From NCBI GenBank assembly GCA_944325215.1, contig CALUZC010000006.1, positions 1-64,000 of the forward strand: a stretch of DNA of 64,000 bases. The letters are read 5' to 3'. The notes below the pieces were generated by a model. It had not been told where the DNA came from and ran no database searches. It worked only from the letters and a program-made list of their open reading frames with translations. Position 1 is the first letter of the stretch; every line of letters begins with the position of its first letter. Positions 1 through 11,468 of this stretch are shown here, in pieces. The position numbers were made by a program, and so were the translations under genes. The DNA is from an uncultured Mucispirillum sp. (GTDB lineage: Bacteria > Chrysiogenota > Deferribacteres > Deferribacterales > Mucispirillaceae).

Positions 1-198
1 ATCACGCAAGCTTTCCATAAATAATTCTGACATATCTGTTATTTTACTTGTATCAATATCACCTAAACTTATACTTTTATTATCTACTAATGCTTTTAAT
101 TCTTCCTTTGTTTCTGGTTTATAATTTTTCTTACAACCTGCTAAACTCAAAATTATCAATAAAACTAATAATACATTTAAAAAATAAACTTTTTTCAC
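1..198 (-). CDS. BspA-like (DUF285) lipoprotein, N-terminal part
   Basis: Only the first 66 codons are in the window; the gene runs off the left edge. Reading leftward from a GTG (196-198), the product has a basic start, a hydrophobic signal segment and a lipobox LAGC, then the N-terminal cap typical of its relatives here (ELKALVDNKSISLGDIDTS, then ITDMSELF). An AAGGA lies about 8 nt before the GTG. It should be an outer-membrane or surface lipoprotein. The repeat region itself is outside the window. It is too short for an ORF list and its GTG start is inferred from the Shine-Dalgarno spacing and the signal peptide. Confidence 0.75.
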   Translation of the reverse strand, partial: MKKVYFLNVLLVLLIILSLAGCKKNYKPETKEELKALVDNKSISLGDIDTSKITDMSELFMESLRD

Positions 199-286
199 AC
201 CCTTTTCCTTATAAAAAAGGGTGTATAAAAATGAGGCGAACACATTTATTTGTCCAAAAATTTGGGTTCGCCTCAAAATACACCCT
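197..286 (-). terminator. Terminator hairpins after the atp operon
   Basis: A 10-bp stem (TGAGGCGAAC, 232-241, with its complement at 266-275) sits inside a second stem (GGGTGTA 219-225 with TACACCC 279-285). Read on the minus strand, the hairpin is followed by a T6 run. An overlapping alternative stem joins 197-206 with 214-224. It most likely ends atp operon transcripts just before the lipoprotein gene at 198. Confidence 0.7.
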
Positions 287-311
287 TTTATATATTTAAT
301 ATTTTCAAATA

Positions 312-704
312 TTAATTATTTAGTGCTAATTCGTAGAATTTTAAATCAGCCTCTTTTTCTAAACGCTCTTCCTCGCTTATTTCAGCATTTAGTTCGGAAG
401 TAAGAGCATCAAAAGCACTTTGATATTTTGCTTTATCAATATCTTTTACGAATACTGCTTTTTCTGCTAAAACGTTTACTTTATTATCAGCCACTTCAAG
501 AAACCCTTTAGATACTATGACCTTGTATGTTTCTTGTCCTATTGCATAGGTAAGCACACATGGCACTAAGGCTGTGCAAAATGGAGAGTGGTCTGGGTAT
601 AAACCAAATGCACCACCTGCTCCTGCTGCAAATACATTATCTACATCTGATGAAACAAGTAATTTTTCAGGTGAAACAAGTTCAAGAAACAATTTATCAG
701 CCAT
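312..704 (-). CDS. atpC: F1F0 ATP synthase subunit epsilon
   Basis: 130 residues, normal for bacterial epsilon, the small subunit of the central stalk that couples rotation to catalysis and can inhibit ATP hydrolysis. The N-terminal beta-sandwich is recognisable (LELVSPEKLL, GLYPDHSPF, SKGFLEVADNKVNVLAE), followed by a helical C-terminal hairpin rich in Glu and Lys. It is the last gene of the minus-strand atp operon, 4 bp after atpD. A terminator-like double hairpin follows downstream. Confidence 0.97.
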   Translation of the reverse strand: MADKLFLELVSPEKLLVSSDVDNVFAAGAGGAFGLYPDHSPFCTALVPCVLTYAIGQETYKVIVSKGFLEVADNKVNVLAEKAVFVKDIDKAKYQSAFDALTSELNAEISEEERLEKEADLKFYELALNN

Positions 705-708
705 AATA

Positions 709-2987
<2,279 letters not shown>

Positions 2988-3051
2988 TAAAAGCTCCTAA
3001 TCTCCTAAAAATTATCAGTGAGCATACACTAAATAATTTAATCAGCTAATT

Positions 3052-4560
3052 TTATGCAGTAAACTGCTTTTTAAAAGTATCTAAAGCTGATTTCATTTTA
3101 GCTGTTAAATCATCAGAAATAGCTTTCTTCTCAACAATTTCTTCTAATATACCTAAACCACTTGATTTAAGATATGCAAGATAGTCAGCTTCAAATTTTC
3201 TAACATCTTTCACTTCTATATCATCAAGATACCCATTAATTGCTGCAAAAATAACTGCAACTTGTTCTTCAACTGGGAATGGTTTATTTTTATTTTGTTT
3301 TAAAAGTTCCATTAAACGGCTTCCACGAGTAAGCTGTTTTTGCGTAGCAGGGTCTAAATCACTGCCAAACTGAGCAAATGCTGCCATTTCTCTGTATTGA
3401 GCAAGTTCAAGACGAAGTTTACCTGCAACTTGTTTCATAGCTTTAATCTGAGCAGAACCACCAACACGAGATACAGAAATACCTGCGTTAACTGCTGGAC
3501 GGAAACCTGAGTTAAAAAGGTCAGTCTCTAAGAATATCTGCCCGTCTGTAATAGAAATTACGTTAGTAGGGATATATGCAGAAACATCACCTGCTTGTGT
3601 TTCAATAATTGGTAATGCTGTTAAAGAACCTGCACCTAATTCATCATTTAATTTAGCTGCCCTTTCTAATAACCTAGAGTGTAAGTAGAATACATCACCA
3701 GGGTAAGCTTCACGGCCAGGTGGGCGGCGAAGTAATAATGACATTTGCCTGTATGCTGTTGCATGTTTAGATAAATCATCATAGATTAATAAAGCATGTT
3801 TACCATTATCTCTAAAATATTCACCCATTGTGCAGCCTGCAAGAGGGGCAATAAATTGTAATGGAGCTGGGTCAGATGCTGTTGCTGCAACCACTATTGT
3901 ATAATCCATTGCACCATGTTCTTCTAATGTTTGAACAACTTGTGCAACAGTTGAACGTTTTTGACCAATTGCCACATAAACACAAATCATGTTTTGGCCT
4001 TTTTGGTTGATAATAGTATCAAGTGCTATGGCAGTTTTACCAGTTTGACGGTCGCCAATAATAAGCTCCCTTTGACCTCTGCCTATAGGTATCATAGAGT
4101 CAATTGCTTTAATACCTGTTTGAACTGGCTCATGAACTGGTTTTCTTAAAACGATACCGGGAGCCACTTTTTCGATAACATCAGTTTTTTTAGCATTAAT
4201 AGGGCCTTTACCATCAATTGGTTGACCAAGTGAGTTAACAACCCTGCCCACAAGCTCTTCACCAACAGGCACTGATGCGATTTTACCTGTGCGTTTTACA
4301 GTATCACCTTCTTTAATAGAAAGGTAATCACCCATAATAACAACACCTACATTGTCCTCTTCTAAGTTCAATGTCATACCAAAAATACCACCAGGAAATT
4401 CTACTAATTCCCCAGCCATAACATTGTCAAGCCCGTAAACCTTTGCAATACCATCACCTGCGCTGATTACGGTGCCAACTTCCTCCATAGCAACCTTTTT
4501 ATCAAAATCTTTGATTTGGTCGCGTATGATCTGGCTTATTTCTTCCGCTTTTATGTGCAT
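3052..4560 (-). CDS. atpA: F1F0 ATP synthase subunit alpha
   Basis: 502 residues, full length. Non-catalytic nucleotide-binding subunit of the F1 hexamer. The P-loop GDRQTGKT is at residues 169-176. The [20 protein letters not shown] segment and the SRVGGSAQ region near the C-terminal third are intact. It is preceded by atpH with a 66-bp spacer and followed by atpG. Confidence 0.99.
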   Translation of the reverse strand: MHIKAEEISQIIRDQIKDFDKKVAMEEVGTVISAGDGIAKVYGLDNVMAGELVEFPGGIFGMTLNLEEDNVGVVIMGDYLSIKEGDTVKRTGKIASVPVGEELVGRVVNSLGQPIDGKGPINAKKTDVIEKVAPGIVLRKPVHEPVQTGIKAIDSMIPIGRGQRELIIGDRQTGKTAIALDTIINQKGQNMICVYVAIGQKRSTVAQVVQTLEEHGAMDYTIVVAATASDPAPLQFIAPLAGCTMGEYFRDNGKHALLIYDDLSKHATAYRQMSLLLRRPPGREAYPGDVFYLHSRLLERAAKLNDELGAGSLTALPIIETQAGDVSAYIPTNVISITDGQIFLETDLFNSGFRPAVNAGISVSRVGGSAQIKAMKQVAGKLRLELAQYREMAAFAQFGSDLDPATQKQLTRGSRLMELLKQNKNKPFPVEEQVAVIFAAINGYLDDIEVKDVRKFEADYLAYLKSSGLGILEEIVEKKAISDDLTAKMKSALDTFKKQFTA

Positions 4561-4626
4561 AAAGCCATGCTCCTTGAAATATATATTCTTTTCCTTAAAC
4601 CTTTAAAAGGCAAGGTTTTATAAATT

Positions 4627-5169
4627 TTACATTAATGAAGCTTTTAATTTGTCTAACTGACCTTTAATAGTGGCATCAAATAATTTGCTGCCAAGCTTCA
4701 CTTTCACGCCGCCAATAACAGACGGGTCAACCTTTTCTTGTAATATAACTTTTTTACCTGTTAAATATTCTAAACGTTTAACAAGCTCTTTTTTAACGTC
4801 ATCTTTCGCACTGCTTGCAAAAACTGCTTCTGCTTCCACTTTGTTTTCAGCTTCCATAATAAGCTTTTTAACAGCCTTATCAATATCTGCAATTAAAATA
4901 AGACGTTTTTTTTCAATTAAGACTGCTATAAATTTAAAAAGCTCTTCACTGATTTTACCAGATTTTTTAAGGCTTTCGAAAATAGCATACTTATCTTCTT
5001 GAGATATAGTAGGGTTTTTCACCACATTAGTAAAGTCAGTGCTTGTGTGGTATAGGGAAGCTAAAGAAGAAAGTTCTTCCCATATTTTAGCAGCACTGCT
5101 TGAATGGTTTGCATTAATATGAGCGAAAAACGCTCCTGCGTAACGTCTTGCAATAGTATTATTACTCAC
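4627..5169 (-). CDS. atpH: F1F0 ATP synthase subunit delta
   Basis: 180 residues, the usual length. Delta (OSCP) ties the peripheral b/b' stalk to the top of F1. The start NNTIARRYAGAFF and the C-terminal region (KVDPSVIGGVKVKLGSKLFDATIKGQL) are family hallmarks. The gene starts 3 bp after atpF ends, which suggests translational coupling with the b subunit it binds. Confidence 0.96.
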   Translation of the reverse strand: MSNNTIARRYAGAFFAHINANHSSSAAKIWEELSSLASLYHTSTDFTNVVKNPTISQEDKYAIFESLKKSGKISEELFKFIAVLIEKKRLILIADIDKAVKKLIMEAENKVEAEAVFASSAKDDVKKELVKRLEYLTGKKVILQEKVDPSVIGGVKVKLGSKLFDATIKGQLDKLKASLM

Positions 5170-5172
5170 TTG

Positions 5173-5715
5173 CTACTCCCCGATACGCTTAACGTATTCA
5201 TCTAATATTTTAGCAGCTTTATCGCCACTTATTTCTTTTATAAGTTTTGCTTCTGCCTGACTTGTTGCAAGCTCTACAGCCTCATGGTGAAGTTCTTGTA
5301 TTGCACGTTCTTTTTCTGATTCTATCATATTAAGTGCAAATTGTTTCATTTGTTCCACATGTTTTTTAGCATCAGCTACCATGCTTTCACGTTCTGCCTC
5401 AGCAGTGCGTTTTGCATTTTCTTTCATAAGTTCTAGTTCTTTTTGCAACTGCTGCATTTTAGCTTCATATTCTTTTACTTTTTTAGCTGCCTCTTCTTTT
5501 GCAAGTTCTGCTTCAGCTAATGCGGCTTTGATTTCTTCTGTTTTTTTAGTAAGAATATTTCTAACAGGTTTTGCTGCTAGTAAATATAAAAGAATAGCAA
5601 ATACAACAAACATTGCAACACGGTAGCCAAAAGTTTTCCAGTCTAGCTCACCACCTGCTGCAAAAGCATATAATGGAAAAGTTAGTATTAAAAATAATAA
5701 AATTATTCTTTTCAC
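5173..5715 (-). CDS. atpF: F1F0 ATP synthase subunit b
   Basis: 180 residues. A signal-like hydrophobic N-terminus (residues 1-20) is followed by a second membrane segment (about 30-48), then a long charged coiled coil to the C-terminus, as in b-type peripheral-stalk subunits. Together with the upstream b' gene it probably forms a b/b' heterodimer rather than a b2 homodimer. The extra N-terminal hydrophobic segment resembles a cleavable signal peptide, a variant known in several lineages with two b genes. It lies 11 bp after atpF' and 3 bp before atpH. Confidence 0.94.
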   Translation of the reverse strand: MKRIILLFLILTFPLYAFAAGGELDWKTFGYRVAMFVVFAILLYLLAAKPVRNILTKKTEEIKAALAEAELAKEEAAKKVKEYEAKMQQLQKELELMKENAKRTAEAERESMVADAKKHVEQMKQFALNMIESEKERAIQELHHEAVELATSQAEAKLIKEISGDKAAKILDEYVKRIGE

Positions 5716-5726
5716 AGATGCACCCC

Positions 5727-6158
5727 TTAAGCAATATTACCAGATACTGTTTTGTATATCATCTCACTAATATCGCCAACTTCTTTTTGAAGTGCAGCTC
5801 TTGCTTCTTCGCGAGATTTATTTAATTCAGCACGAGCTGAATCTGTAGTTTTTGCTATTTCTGCTTTAGCAGCTGAAATAATAGCGTCCACCTCTTTTGA
5901 AGCCTCATCTTGCATTTTAACTTGGTATGCAGACATTTCTGCTTTAACTGCAAGTAACTGTTCTTCATAAGCTTTTTTGGAATCTTCCACTGACTGCAGC
6001 TGGCTATCTGCTGTAGATTTAAGGCCGTTTATTTTCTCATTCCTGGCATTAATAGTCTTATTAACTGGGTTTAAATATAAAAACTTAGCCATAATAATAA
6101 CTATGATAAGAAGGAAAAGTTGAATAAACAGAGTAGTATCTAATTCAATAGAAATCAT
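5727..6158 (-). CDS. atpF': F1F0 ATP synthase subunit b' (second b-type)
   Basis: About 143 residues from the ATG at 6,158; a longer frame begins at 6,206. I choose the internal start because GGGAG lies 8 nt before it and the protein then begins ISIELDTTLFIQLF, directly at the membrane helix. The rest is an Ala/Glu/Lys-rich coiled coil. It is the first gene of the operon. Subunits a (atpB) and c (atpE) are not nearby, so the F0 membrane sector must be encoded elsewhere. Confidence 0.9.
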   Translation of the reverse strand: MISIELDTTLFIQLFLLIIVIIMAKFLYLNPVNKTINARNEKINGLKSTADSQLQSVEDSKKAYEEQLLAVKAEMSAYQVKMQDEASKEVDAIISAAKAEIAKTTDSARAELNKSREEARAALQKEVGDISEMIYKTVSGNIA

Positions 6159-6237
6159 TAGCCATGCTCCCTTTATAAGATTTACAGGATACCCTGTATA
6201 ATACATTAAGAATAAAATGTATTTTTGCTATAAATAT

Positions 6238-6266
6238 ACTTTATCAGTATTATTATAAAGTGTCAA
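6238..6266 (-). promoter_or_regulatory. Putative sigma-70 promoter of the atp operon
   Basis: On the minus strand, TTGACA (6,261-6,266) is followed after exactly 17 bp by TAAAGT (6,238-6,243), about 80 bp upstream of the chosen atpF' start. The leader contains the small palindrome TACAGGGTATCCTGTA. Confidence 0.55.
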
Positions 6267-6269
6267 GAT

Positions 6270-6620
6270 TAAAACACATTCAAAAGACAGCAAAAAGTAT
6301 TTAATTTATTTTTCTTTTACATTTGAAAATGTTTCTATTTTTCAATATGTTATAACATATTGAAAAAAATTATTATAAAGTTTTTTGAAAGCCTATACAA
6401 TGTCTAAAAAATATAACATTTTTATAGTGATTTTTAGTAGAGTTATCATATTTATTAAGTTATTCCATATATAATACTAAATTATTTTTAATGCTGCTGT
6501 TATTATATTTGCTTACATATTTTACTGCTGCAAATAATTAATAAAATCATTAATACTAAATATTTAGAAACATAAGCAGCATCTTAAATAAATTTTATAA
6601 AATAACTCTTTTATTTTGTA
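6270..6620. other. Non-coding, very AT-rich spacer
   Basis: About 350 bp with no credible ORF. Its right-hand part (about 6,540-6,620) is nearly the same as the sequence beyond the end of the gene at 9,138, so it belongs to a duplicated 3' flank (see the repeat entries). I see no other feature. Confidence 0.6.
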
Positions 6621-6760
6621 TTATTCCTTATACCAAGCTGGTGGGTTTGCATATAACGGGCTTTCATCAAAAATATAAATATATTCTTTCAAACTTTTTA
6701 CATTCCATGCAGATAAATCTTGATTAAAGCTTGATGCACCATAAAACATATTGGTCATAT
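6540..6760 (-). repeat. Duplicated gene end plus 3' flank, copy 1
   Basis: This stretch holds the 3' flank and last roughly 45 codons of the BspA-like gene at 6,621. It matches 9,058-9,280 closely, including non-coding bases beyond the stop codon (shared TAATAAAATCATTAATACTA and TTTTGTATTATTCCTTATAC). Conservation outside the reading frame points to a recent segmental duplication or gene conversion. Confidence 0.85.
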
Positions 6761-7415
6761 CGTCTACATTTGATACGTTCCACTTACTAATATCTTGATT
6801 AAAGCTTTTTGCATTAGCAAACATAGAAGCCATATCTTCAACATAAAATGTGTTCCATTTAGATATATCTTGATTAAAAGATTCTGCTCCACTAAACATA
6901 CCATTCATATTTTCCACACTGGAAGTATCCCATGATGATATATCTTCATTAAAAGTTTTCGCCCTTAAAAACATTCCACTCATATTAAACACATTTGATA
7001 CATTCCATGATGAAATACCAGCATATGATTTTCTACTAGAATATGCAAAAAGACTGTGCATATCTGTAATATTGCTTACATCAATATCACCTAGATTTAT
7101 GCTTTCATTATCAACCAGTTTTTTTAAATCTTCATATGTATATGGAGTATATTTATATGTAGACTTATTGCTGTTATCTATAATAACACTATTTTCTTGA
7201 ATATCAGATTCTGCAGTTTTATTATTTTCTTCCATATCCAATATTAAATCACTGTTGGAATCATTATAGCTTTCACTGCTTACACTATATGTATCATAAT
7301 TACTTTCTTCCTTATTATTTTTAACTACAATATCCACATAAACTATTGTCAGCAAAATAATAATCAATAACACTCTAAACCATTGTTTATTAAGCAGTTC
7401 TTTTATTTTCTTCAT
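6621..7415 (-). CDS. BspA-like (DUF285) repeat protein, membrane-anchored
   Basis: 264 residues. One hydrophobic N-terminal segment (about residues 14-32) with no lipobox, so probably a signal anchor. A Ser/Asn/Glu-rich linker leads to the family cap (LKKLVDNESINLGDIDVSNI), then about five 25-residue units of the type ISxWNVSNVxxMxxMF alternating with AxSFNQD. Relatives are called BspA-family or DUF285 surface proteins; the repeats fold as a leucine-rich-repeat-like solenoid and are linked to adhesion in some species. The C-terminus (LKEYIYIFDESPLYANPPAW) is nearly the same as that of 9,138. Confidence 0.85.
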   Translation of the reverse strand: MKKIKELLNKQWFRVLLIIILLTIVYVDIVVKNNKEESNYDTYSVSSESYNDSNSDLILDMEENNKTAESDIQENSVIIDNSNKSTYKYTPYTYEDLKKLVDNESINLGDIDVSNITDMHSLFAYSSRKSYAGISSWNVSNVFNMSGMFLRAKTFNEDISSWDTSSVENMNGMFSGAESFNQDISKWNTFYVEDMASMFANAKSFNQDISKWNVSNVDDMTNMFYGASSFNQDLSAWNVKSLKEYIYIFDESPLYANPPAWYKE

Positions 7416-7434
7416 ATTTTCACCTTATTATATT

Positions 7435-8919
7435 TTATTCAGATATTTTTGCTTTATCTTTATACCATAACGGTTCTCTGCCTTCTAATTTACTGCCTTT
7501 AAATACCAAACCATGCAACTCTGCCTTATCATTTAACTGCCATTTACTTAAATCCTGATTAAAATTTGATGCATTAAAAAACATACTGGTAAAATTTATA
7601 ACCTTTGACACGTTCCAGGAAGATATATCCTGATTAAATTTAAAAGCATCTTCAAACATGTCTGCCATATTGCTAACATTAGAAACATTCCATGAGCCTA
7701 TATTTTGATTAAAATAAAGAGCGTTACAAAACATTTTGCTCATATTAGTAACATTTGATGTATCCCATGATGATATATCCTGATTAAATGAGCTGCCTTT
7801 AAACATTCCTTCCATATTTTCCACATTAGAAACATTCCATAAAGATATATCCTGGTTAAAATCACTATTTTCAAACATATAAGACATATTATTTACATTT
7901 GCAACATTCCACTTGCTTATATCACATTTTACTTCAATACCTGCAAACATATATGACATATTTTCTACTTGTGATAAATTCCAGCTGCTTATATCACCAC
8001 TAAAACTTACAGCATGAGAAAACATATATGACATATTTTTAACATTAGAAACGTCCCAGTTTTTTATGTTTTGATTAAAGTTTACAGCATAGGAAAACAT
8101 ACTAGACATTGTATTAACCTGCGATACATTCCAGTTTGAAATATTTTGGTTAAAACTTTCTGCACCTGTAAACATTTTAGACATATCTTTTACATTACTA
8201 GTATTCCATTTACTTATATCTTGGTTAAAAGAAACTGCATTATAAAACATAAATGACATATTTTCTACATTTGAAGTATCCCATGTTGATATATTACCAT
8301 TGAAATATTTAACTCCATAAAACATAAAACTCATATCTGTAACTTTAGATACATTCCATTTATCTAGATTTTGATTAAACCTTTTTGCCTTACAAAACAT
8401 ATTGTTCATATTTTTAACATTGGAAACATTCCAAGAGCCTATATCCCTGTTAAATTTTACTACCCCATAAAACATGCTTTCCATATTTTCCACATTAGAA
8501 GTATCCCATGTTGATATATCTTCATTAAAAGTTTTCGCATTATAAAACATATATGACATATCTTTTACTTTTGATGTATTCCATGATGATATACCATCAA
8601 ACTTAACACGTTTACTGTCTTCAAACAGTCTGGACATATCATCTATTAAACTTACATTTATATATGAAAGTGGTATATTAATATCTTCCACTAATAATTT
8701 AAGTTCATCTTTAACATAAGGAACATATTGATTATTATACACTTTTATTTCAGAAATATTTTTTTTAGGAACATAATTTTCTATATCTTGACGTTCTTTT
8801 ATGATTTCATCTGGTAAAGTAACTTCCTGCTTTTTATTATCATTATTACAGCCTGCAACAATTATTAATAAAACAACATATATTGTGTGCTTTACCATAT
8901 TAGAAAAGTATTTTATCAT
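7435..8919 (-). CDS. BspA-like (DUF285) repeat lipoprotein
   Basis: 494 residues. The N-terminal signal ends in the lipobox VAGC (Cys 24), so this should be a lipid-anchored surface protein. A linker and the family cap are followed by 14 regular units (WNVSNVxNMxxMF / FNQDIS) and a shorter last unit. GGGGG 7 nt before the ATG supports the start. It lies 19 bp upstream of 6,621 on the same strand and may be co-transcribed. Repeat units differ mainly at solenoid surface positions. The ligand is unknown. Confidence 0.87.
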   Translation of the reverse strand: MIKYFSNMVKHTIYVVLLIIVAGCNNDNKKQEVTLPDEIIKERQDIENYVPKKNISEIKVYNNQYVPYVKDELKLLVEDINIPLSYINVSLIDDMSRLFEDSKRVKFDGISSWNTSKVKDMSYMFYNAKTFNEDISTWDTSNVENMESMFYGVVKFNRDIGSWNVSNVKNMNNMFCKAKRFNQNLDKWNVSKVTDMSFMFYGVKYFNGNISTWDTSNVENMSFMFYNAVSFNQDISKWNTSNVKDMSKMFTGAESFNQNISNWNVSQVNTMSSMFSYAVNFNQNIKNWDVSNVKNMSYMFSHAVSFSGDISSWNLSQVENMSYMFAGIEVKCDISKWNVANVNNMSYMFENSDFNQDISLWNVSNVENMEGMFKGSSFNQDISSWDTSNVTNMSKMFCNALYFNQNIGSWNVSNVSNMADMFEDAFKFNQDISSWNVSKVINFTSMFFNASNFNQDLSKWQLNDKAELHGLVFKGSKLEGREPLWYKDKAKISE

Positions 8920-9057
8920 TATATTACCCCCTACAATTTTTTTAATTATTTTCTATACATGAAAAATCCAACGGAATATTTCAACATCATTTAATAAAAT
9001 ACAGTAAATCTTATTTCTTCATATATTTATTTTTTTACACTGCATGCAAATATATTA

Positions 9058-9280
9058 ATAAAATCATTAATACTAAATATTTCAAAATCTAAGCAACATC
9101 TTAAATCAATTTTATAAAATAACTCTTTTATTTTGTATTATTCCTTATACCAAGCTGGTGGGTTTGCATATAACGGGCTTTCATCAAAAATATAGATATA
9201 TTTTTTCAAACTTTTTACATTCCATGCAGATAAATCTTGATTAAAGCTTTTAGCACCATAAAACATATTAATCATTTCTC
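9058..9280 (-). repeat. Duplicated gene end plus 3' flank, copy 2
   Basis: Partner of 6,540-6,760. It covers about 80 bp of non-coding 3' flank and the last codons of the gene at 9,138, with scattered substitutions. Confidence 0.85.
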
Positions 9281-9899
9281 TAACATTAGATACGTCCCAT
9301 GAGCTTATATTTTGGTTAAAACTTTCTGCACCTTCAAACATACTAGACATATCTTCTACTTTGGATACATTCCATGAGCCTATGTTTCGGTTAAAACTTT
9401 TTGCTCCCTGAAACATACCTTTCATAGTTTTTACATTAGATACATTCCAGATTCCTATATCTTGATTAAAACTTTCTGCATTAAAAAACATATCAGCCAT
9501 ATTTTCTACTTTGGATACATTCCATGAACCTATTTCCTGATTAAACCTTACTGCCTCCGCAAACATATCGTTCATATTTTCCACATTAGATGTATCCCAT
9601 GATGATATATCAGAATTAAAAAATGATGCATCATAAAACATATTTTCCATAGTTTTCACATTAGATACATTCCATTTCTCTATTCCTGAAAAATCTTTAC
9701 GGTCACAATTATAAAATAAATGAGACATATCTGTTATTTGACTAACATCTATCTCACCTAAACTTATGCTTTCATTGGTAACTAACTCTCTTAATTCGTC
9801 CCTTGTTTCTGGGTAATATTTTATTTCTTGATTTTTTTTATTATAAACATAAATTCCAATGATTAATATTGAAATTAATAAAATAAATACTTTTTTCAT
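9138..9899 (-). CDS. BspA-like (DUF285) repeat protein, membrane-anchored
   Basis: About 253 residues from the ATG at 9,899; the frame extends to 9,980, but the internal start follows AGGGGC and begins MKKVFILLISILIIGI, a signal/anchor sequence without a lipobox Cys. The cap (ELRELVTNESISLGEIDVSQ) and seven repeat units follow. Its last part and 3' flank are almost identical to 6,621, which points to duplication, while the middle repeats differ. The upstream frame belongs to a truncated relative (9,935-10,141). Confidence 0.82.
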   Translation of the reverse strand: MKKVFILLISILIIGIYVYNKKNQEIKYYPETRDELRELVTNESISLGEIDVSQITDMSHLFYNCDRKDFSGIEKWNVSNVKTMENMFYDASFFNSDISSWDTSNVENMNDMFAEAVRFNQEIGSWNVSKVENMADMFFNAESFNQDIGIWNVSNVKTMKGMFQGAKSFNRNIGSWNVSKVEDMSSMFEGAESFNQNISSWDVSNVREMINMFYGAKSFNQDLSAWNVKSLKKYIYIFDESPLYANPPAWYKE

Positions 9900-9934
9900 A
9901 TCATATGCCCCTAACCATCTTCTTTTAAATTTGA

Positions 9935-10141
9935 TTATGCAACCACATATTTCATATTTGTAACATGGCTTACATTCCATGACTCTATGCCTTTAAAATT
10001 TTTCCTTGTGCTTTGTTCAAAAATATTTGATAAATCAGATACTTTGCTGATAACTATAATTGATAGTTTGATTTTATTATTTTGTGCAATTTTTTGTAGT
10101 TCTTCATTATTTTCTAGAAAATATTTATATTTTCTATGCAT
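9935..10141 (-). pseudogene. Truncated BspA-like gene fragment
   Basis: 68 residues with a plausible start (GGGGAG 9 nt upstream). It encodes a signal-less version of the family cap (LQKIAQNNKIKLSIIVISKV, then FEQSTRKNFKGIESWNVSHV) and stops after TNMKYVVA, exactly where the first repeat should continue NMxxMF. All the solenoid repeats are missing. It looks like the 5' remnant of a gene whose body was deleted or replaced by the neighbour at 9,138. Confidence 0.7.
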
Positions 10142-10192
10142 CTAATAAACTCCCCTTAATATTTAATAAATAGCATTGATTAGTTATAAGAT

Positions 10193-11386
10193 TTATACTT
10201 TGTCATAGTTAATTTTCTTTTTTACTAATCGTTTATGATACCATAGTGGTGGCAGTTTTTCAACTGGACATTCAGAAAACATATCTGCCATATCATCTAC
10301 CATATCTATATTCCAGGCATTTAAATCCTGAGAAAATTTTTCTGCACACCAAAACATTCTCTGCATATTCAGCACTTTAGATGTATCCCATTGGGAAATA
10401 TTACTATTAAATCTTTTAGCAAAAGCAAACATACCCTCCATATTTTCTACATTAGATACATTCCATCTTGATAAATCCTGGTTAAAATGCTCCACAAAAT
10501 AAAACATAGAAAACATATTGGTTACATTTGATGTATCCCATGAGGATATATCACTGTTAAAATGACCAGCTGCCTGAAACATGCCTGCCATATTCTTTAC
10601 CTTTGATACATTCCACTTTGATAAATTAGCATCAAATAACCCAGCCTGACAAAACATATAACTCATATCTTCCACATTAGATACATTCCATGAGCCTATT
10701 TCCTGCCTAAATTCAAATGCCATATAAAACATATTATTCATATCTTTTACTTTTGATGTGTTCCATGTACATATATTTTTATTAAAATTTAAAGCCATAT
10801 GAAACATGCCTGCCATATTTTCCACATTAGACACATTCCATGTAGATAAATCCTGGTTAAATGCATAAGCTTTATGAAACATGTATGACATATCTTTTAC
10901 ATTAGATACATTCCATTTTAATAATTTTTGGTTATAACTTTCTGCTTCAGAAAACATTTTAGACATATTTTCTACATTAGACGTATCCCACTCTTCAATG
11001 TAGCCATTAAATCTTTTTGCACCAGAAAACATGCCAGCCATATTCTCAACTTTAGATACATTCCATCTGTTTAATGTTTGGTTAAATTTCTTTGCATTTT
11101 CAAACATATAAGACATATCTTCTACATTTGATGTATCCCATAAAGAAATATCAGCATTAAATTCTTCTGCTCCTGAAAACATACCTGCCATATTTTTTAC
11201 ATGGCTCACATTCCAGTGCTCTATACCTTTATATACTGTCCTTTTCGTATCTTTAAAAAGATATGATAAATCATCTACATGGCTAATATCAACAGATGCT
11301 AAATCTATATAAGTCACTGCTAATAACTCATGTAGTTCTTCTTTAGTTGTAGGAATATAAGCATATTTTCTATTTTTGTTATCCAT
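10193..11386 (-). CDS. BspA-like (DUF285) repeat protein without signal peptide
   Basis: About 397 residues from the ATG at 11,386, chosen because AGGAG lies 5 nt upstream. There is no signal peptide or membrane segment: the product begins MDNKNRKYAYIPTTKEELHE and goes directly into the cap and 13 repeat units, ending VKKKINYDKV. Other family members in the window carry export signals. This one may be cytoplasmic, use another export route, or have lost its leader. Confidence 0.83.
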   Translation of the reverse strand: MDNKNRKYAYIPTTKEELHELLAVTYIDLASVDISHVDDLSYLFKDTKRTVYKGIEHWNVSHVKNMAGMFSGAEEFNADISLWDTSNVEDMSYMFENAKKFNQTLNRWNVSKVENMAGMFSGAKRFNGYIEEWDTSNVENMSKMFSEAESYNQKLLKWNVSNVKDMSYMFHKAYAFNQDLSTWNVSNVENMAGMFHMALNFNKNICTWNTSKVKDMNNMFYMAFEFRQEIGSWNVSNVEDMSYMFCQAGLFDANLSKWNVSKVKNMAGMFQAAGHFNSDISSWDTSNVTNMFSMFYFVEHFNQDLSRWNVSNVENMEGMFAFAKRFNSNISQWDTSKVLNMQRMFWCAEKFSQDLNAWNIDMVDDMADMFSECPVEKLPPLWYHKRLVKKKINYDKV

Positions 11387-11468
11387 ATATTCTCCTAATA
11401 TCATAAGAATACATATTATAAAAAGAATATATTACTACAAATTTTTAAAAAAATAAATATCTGATATT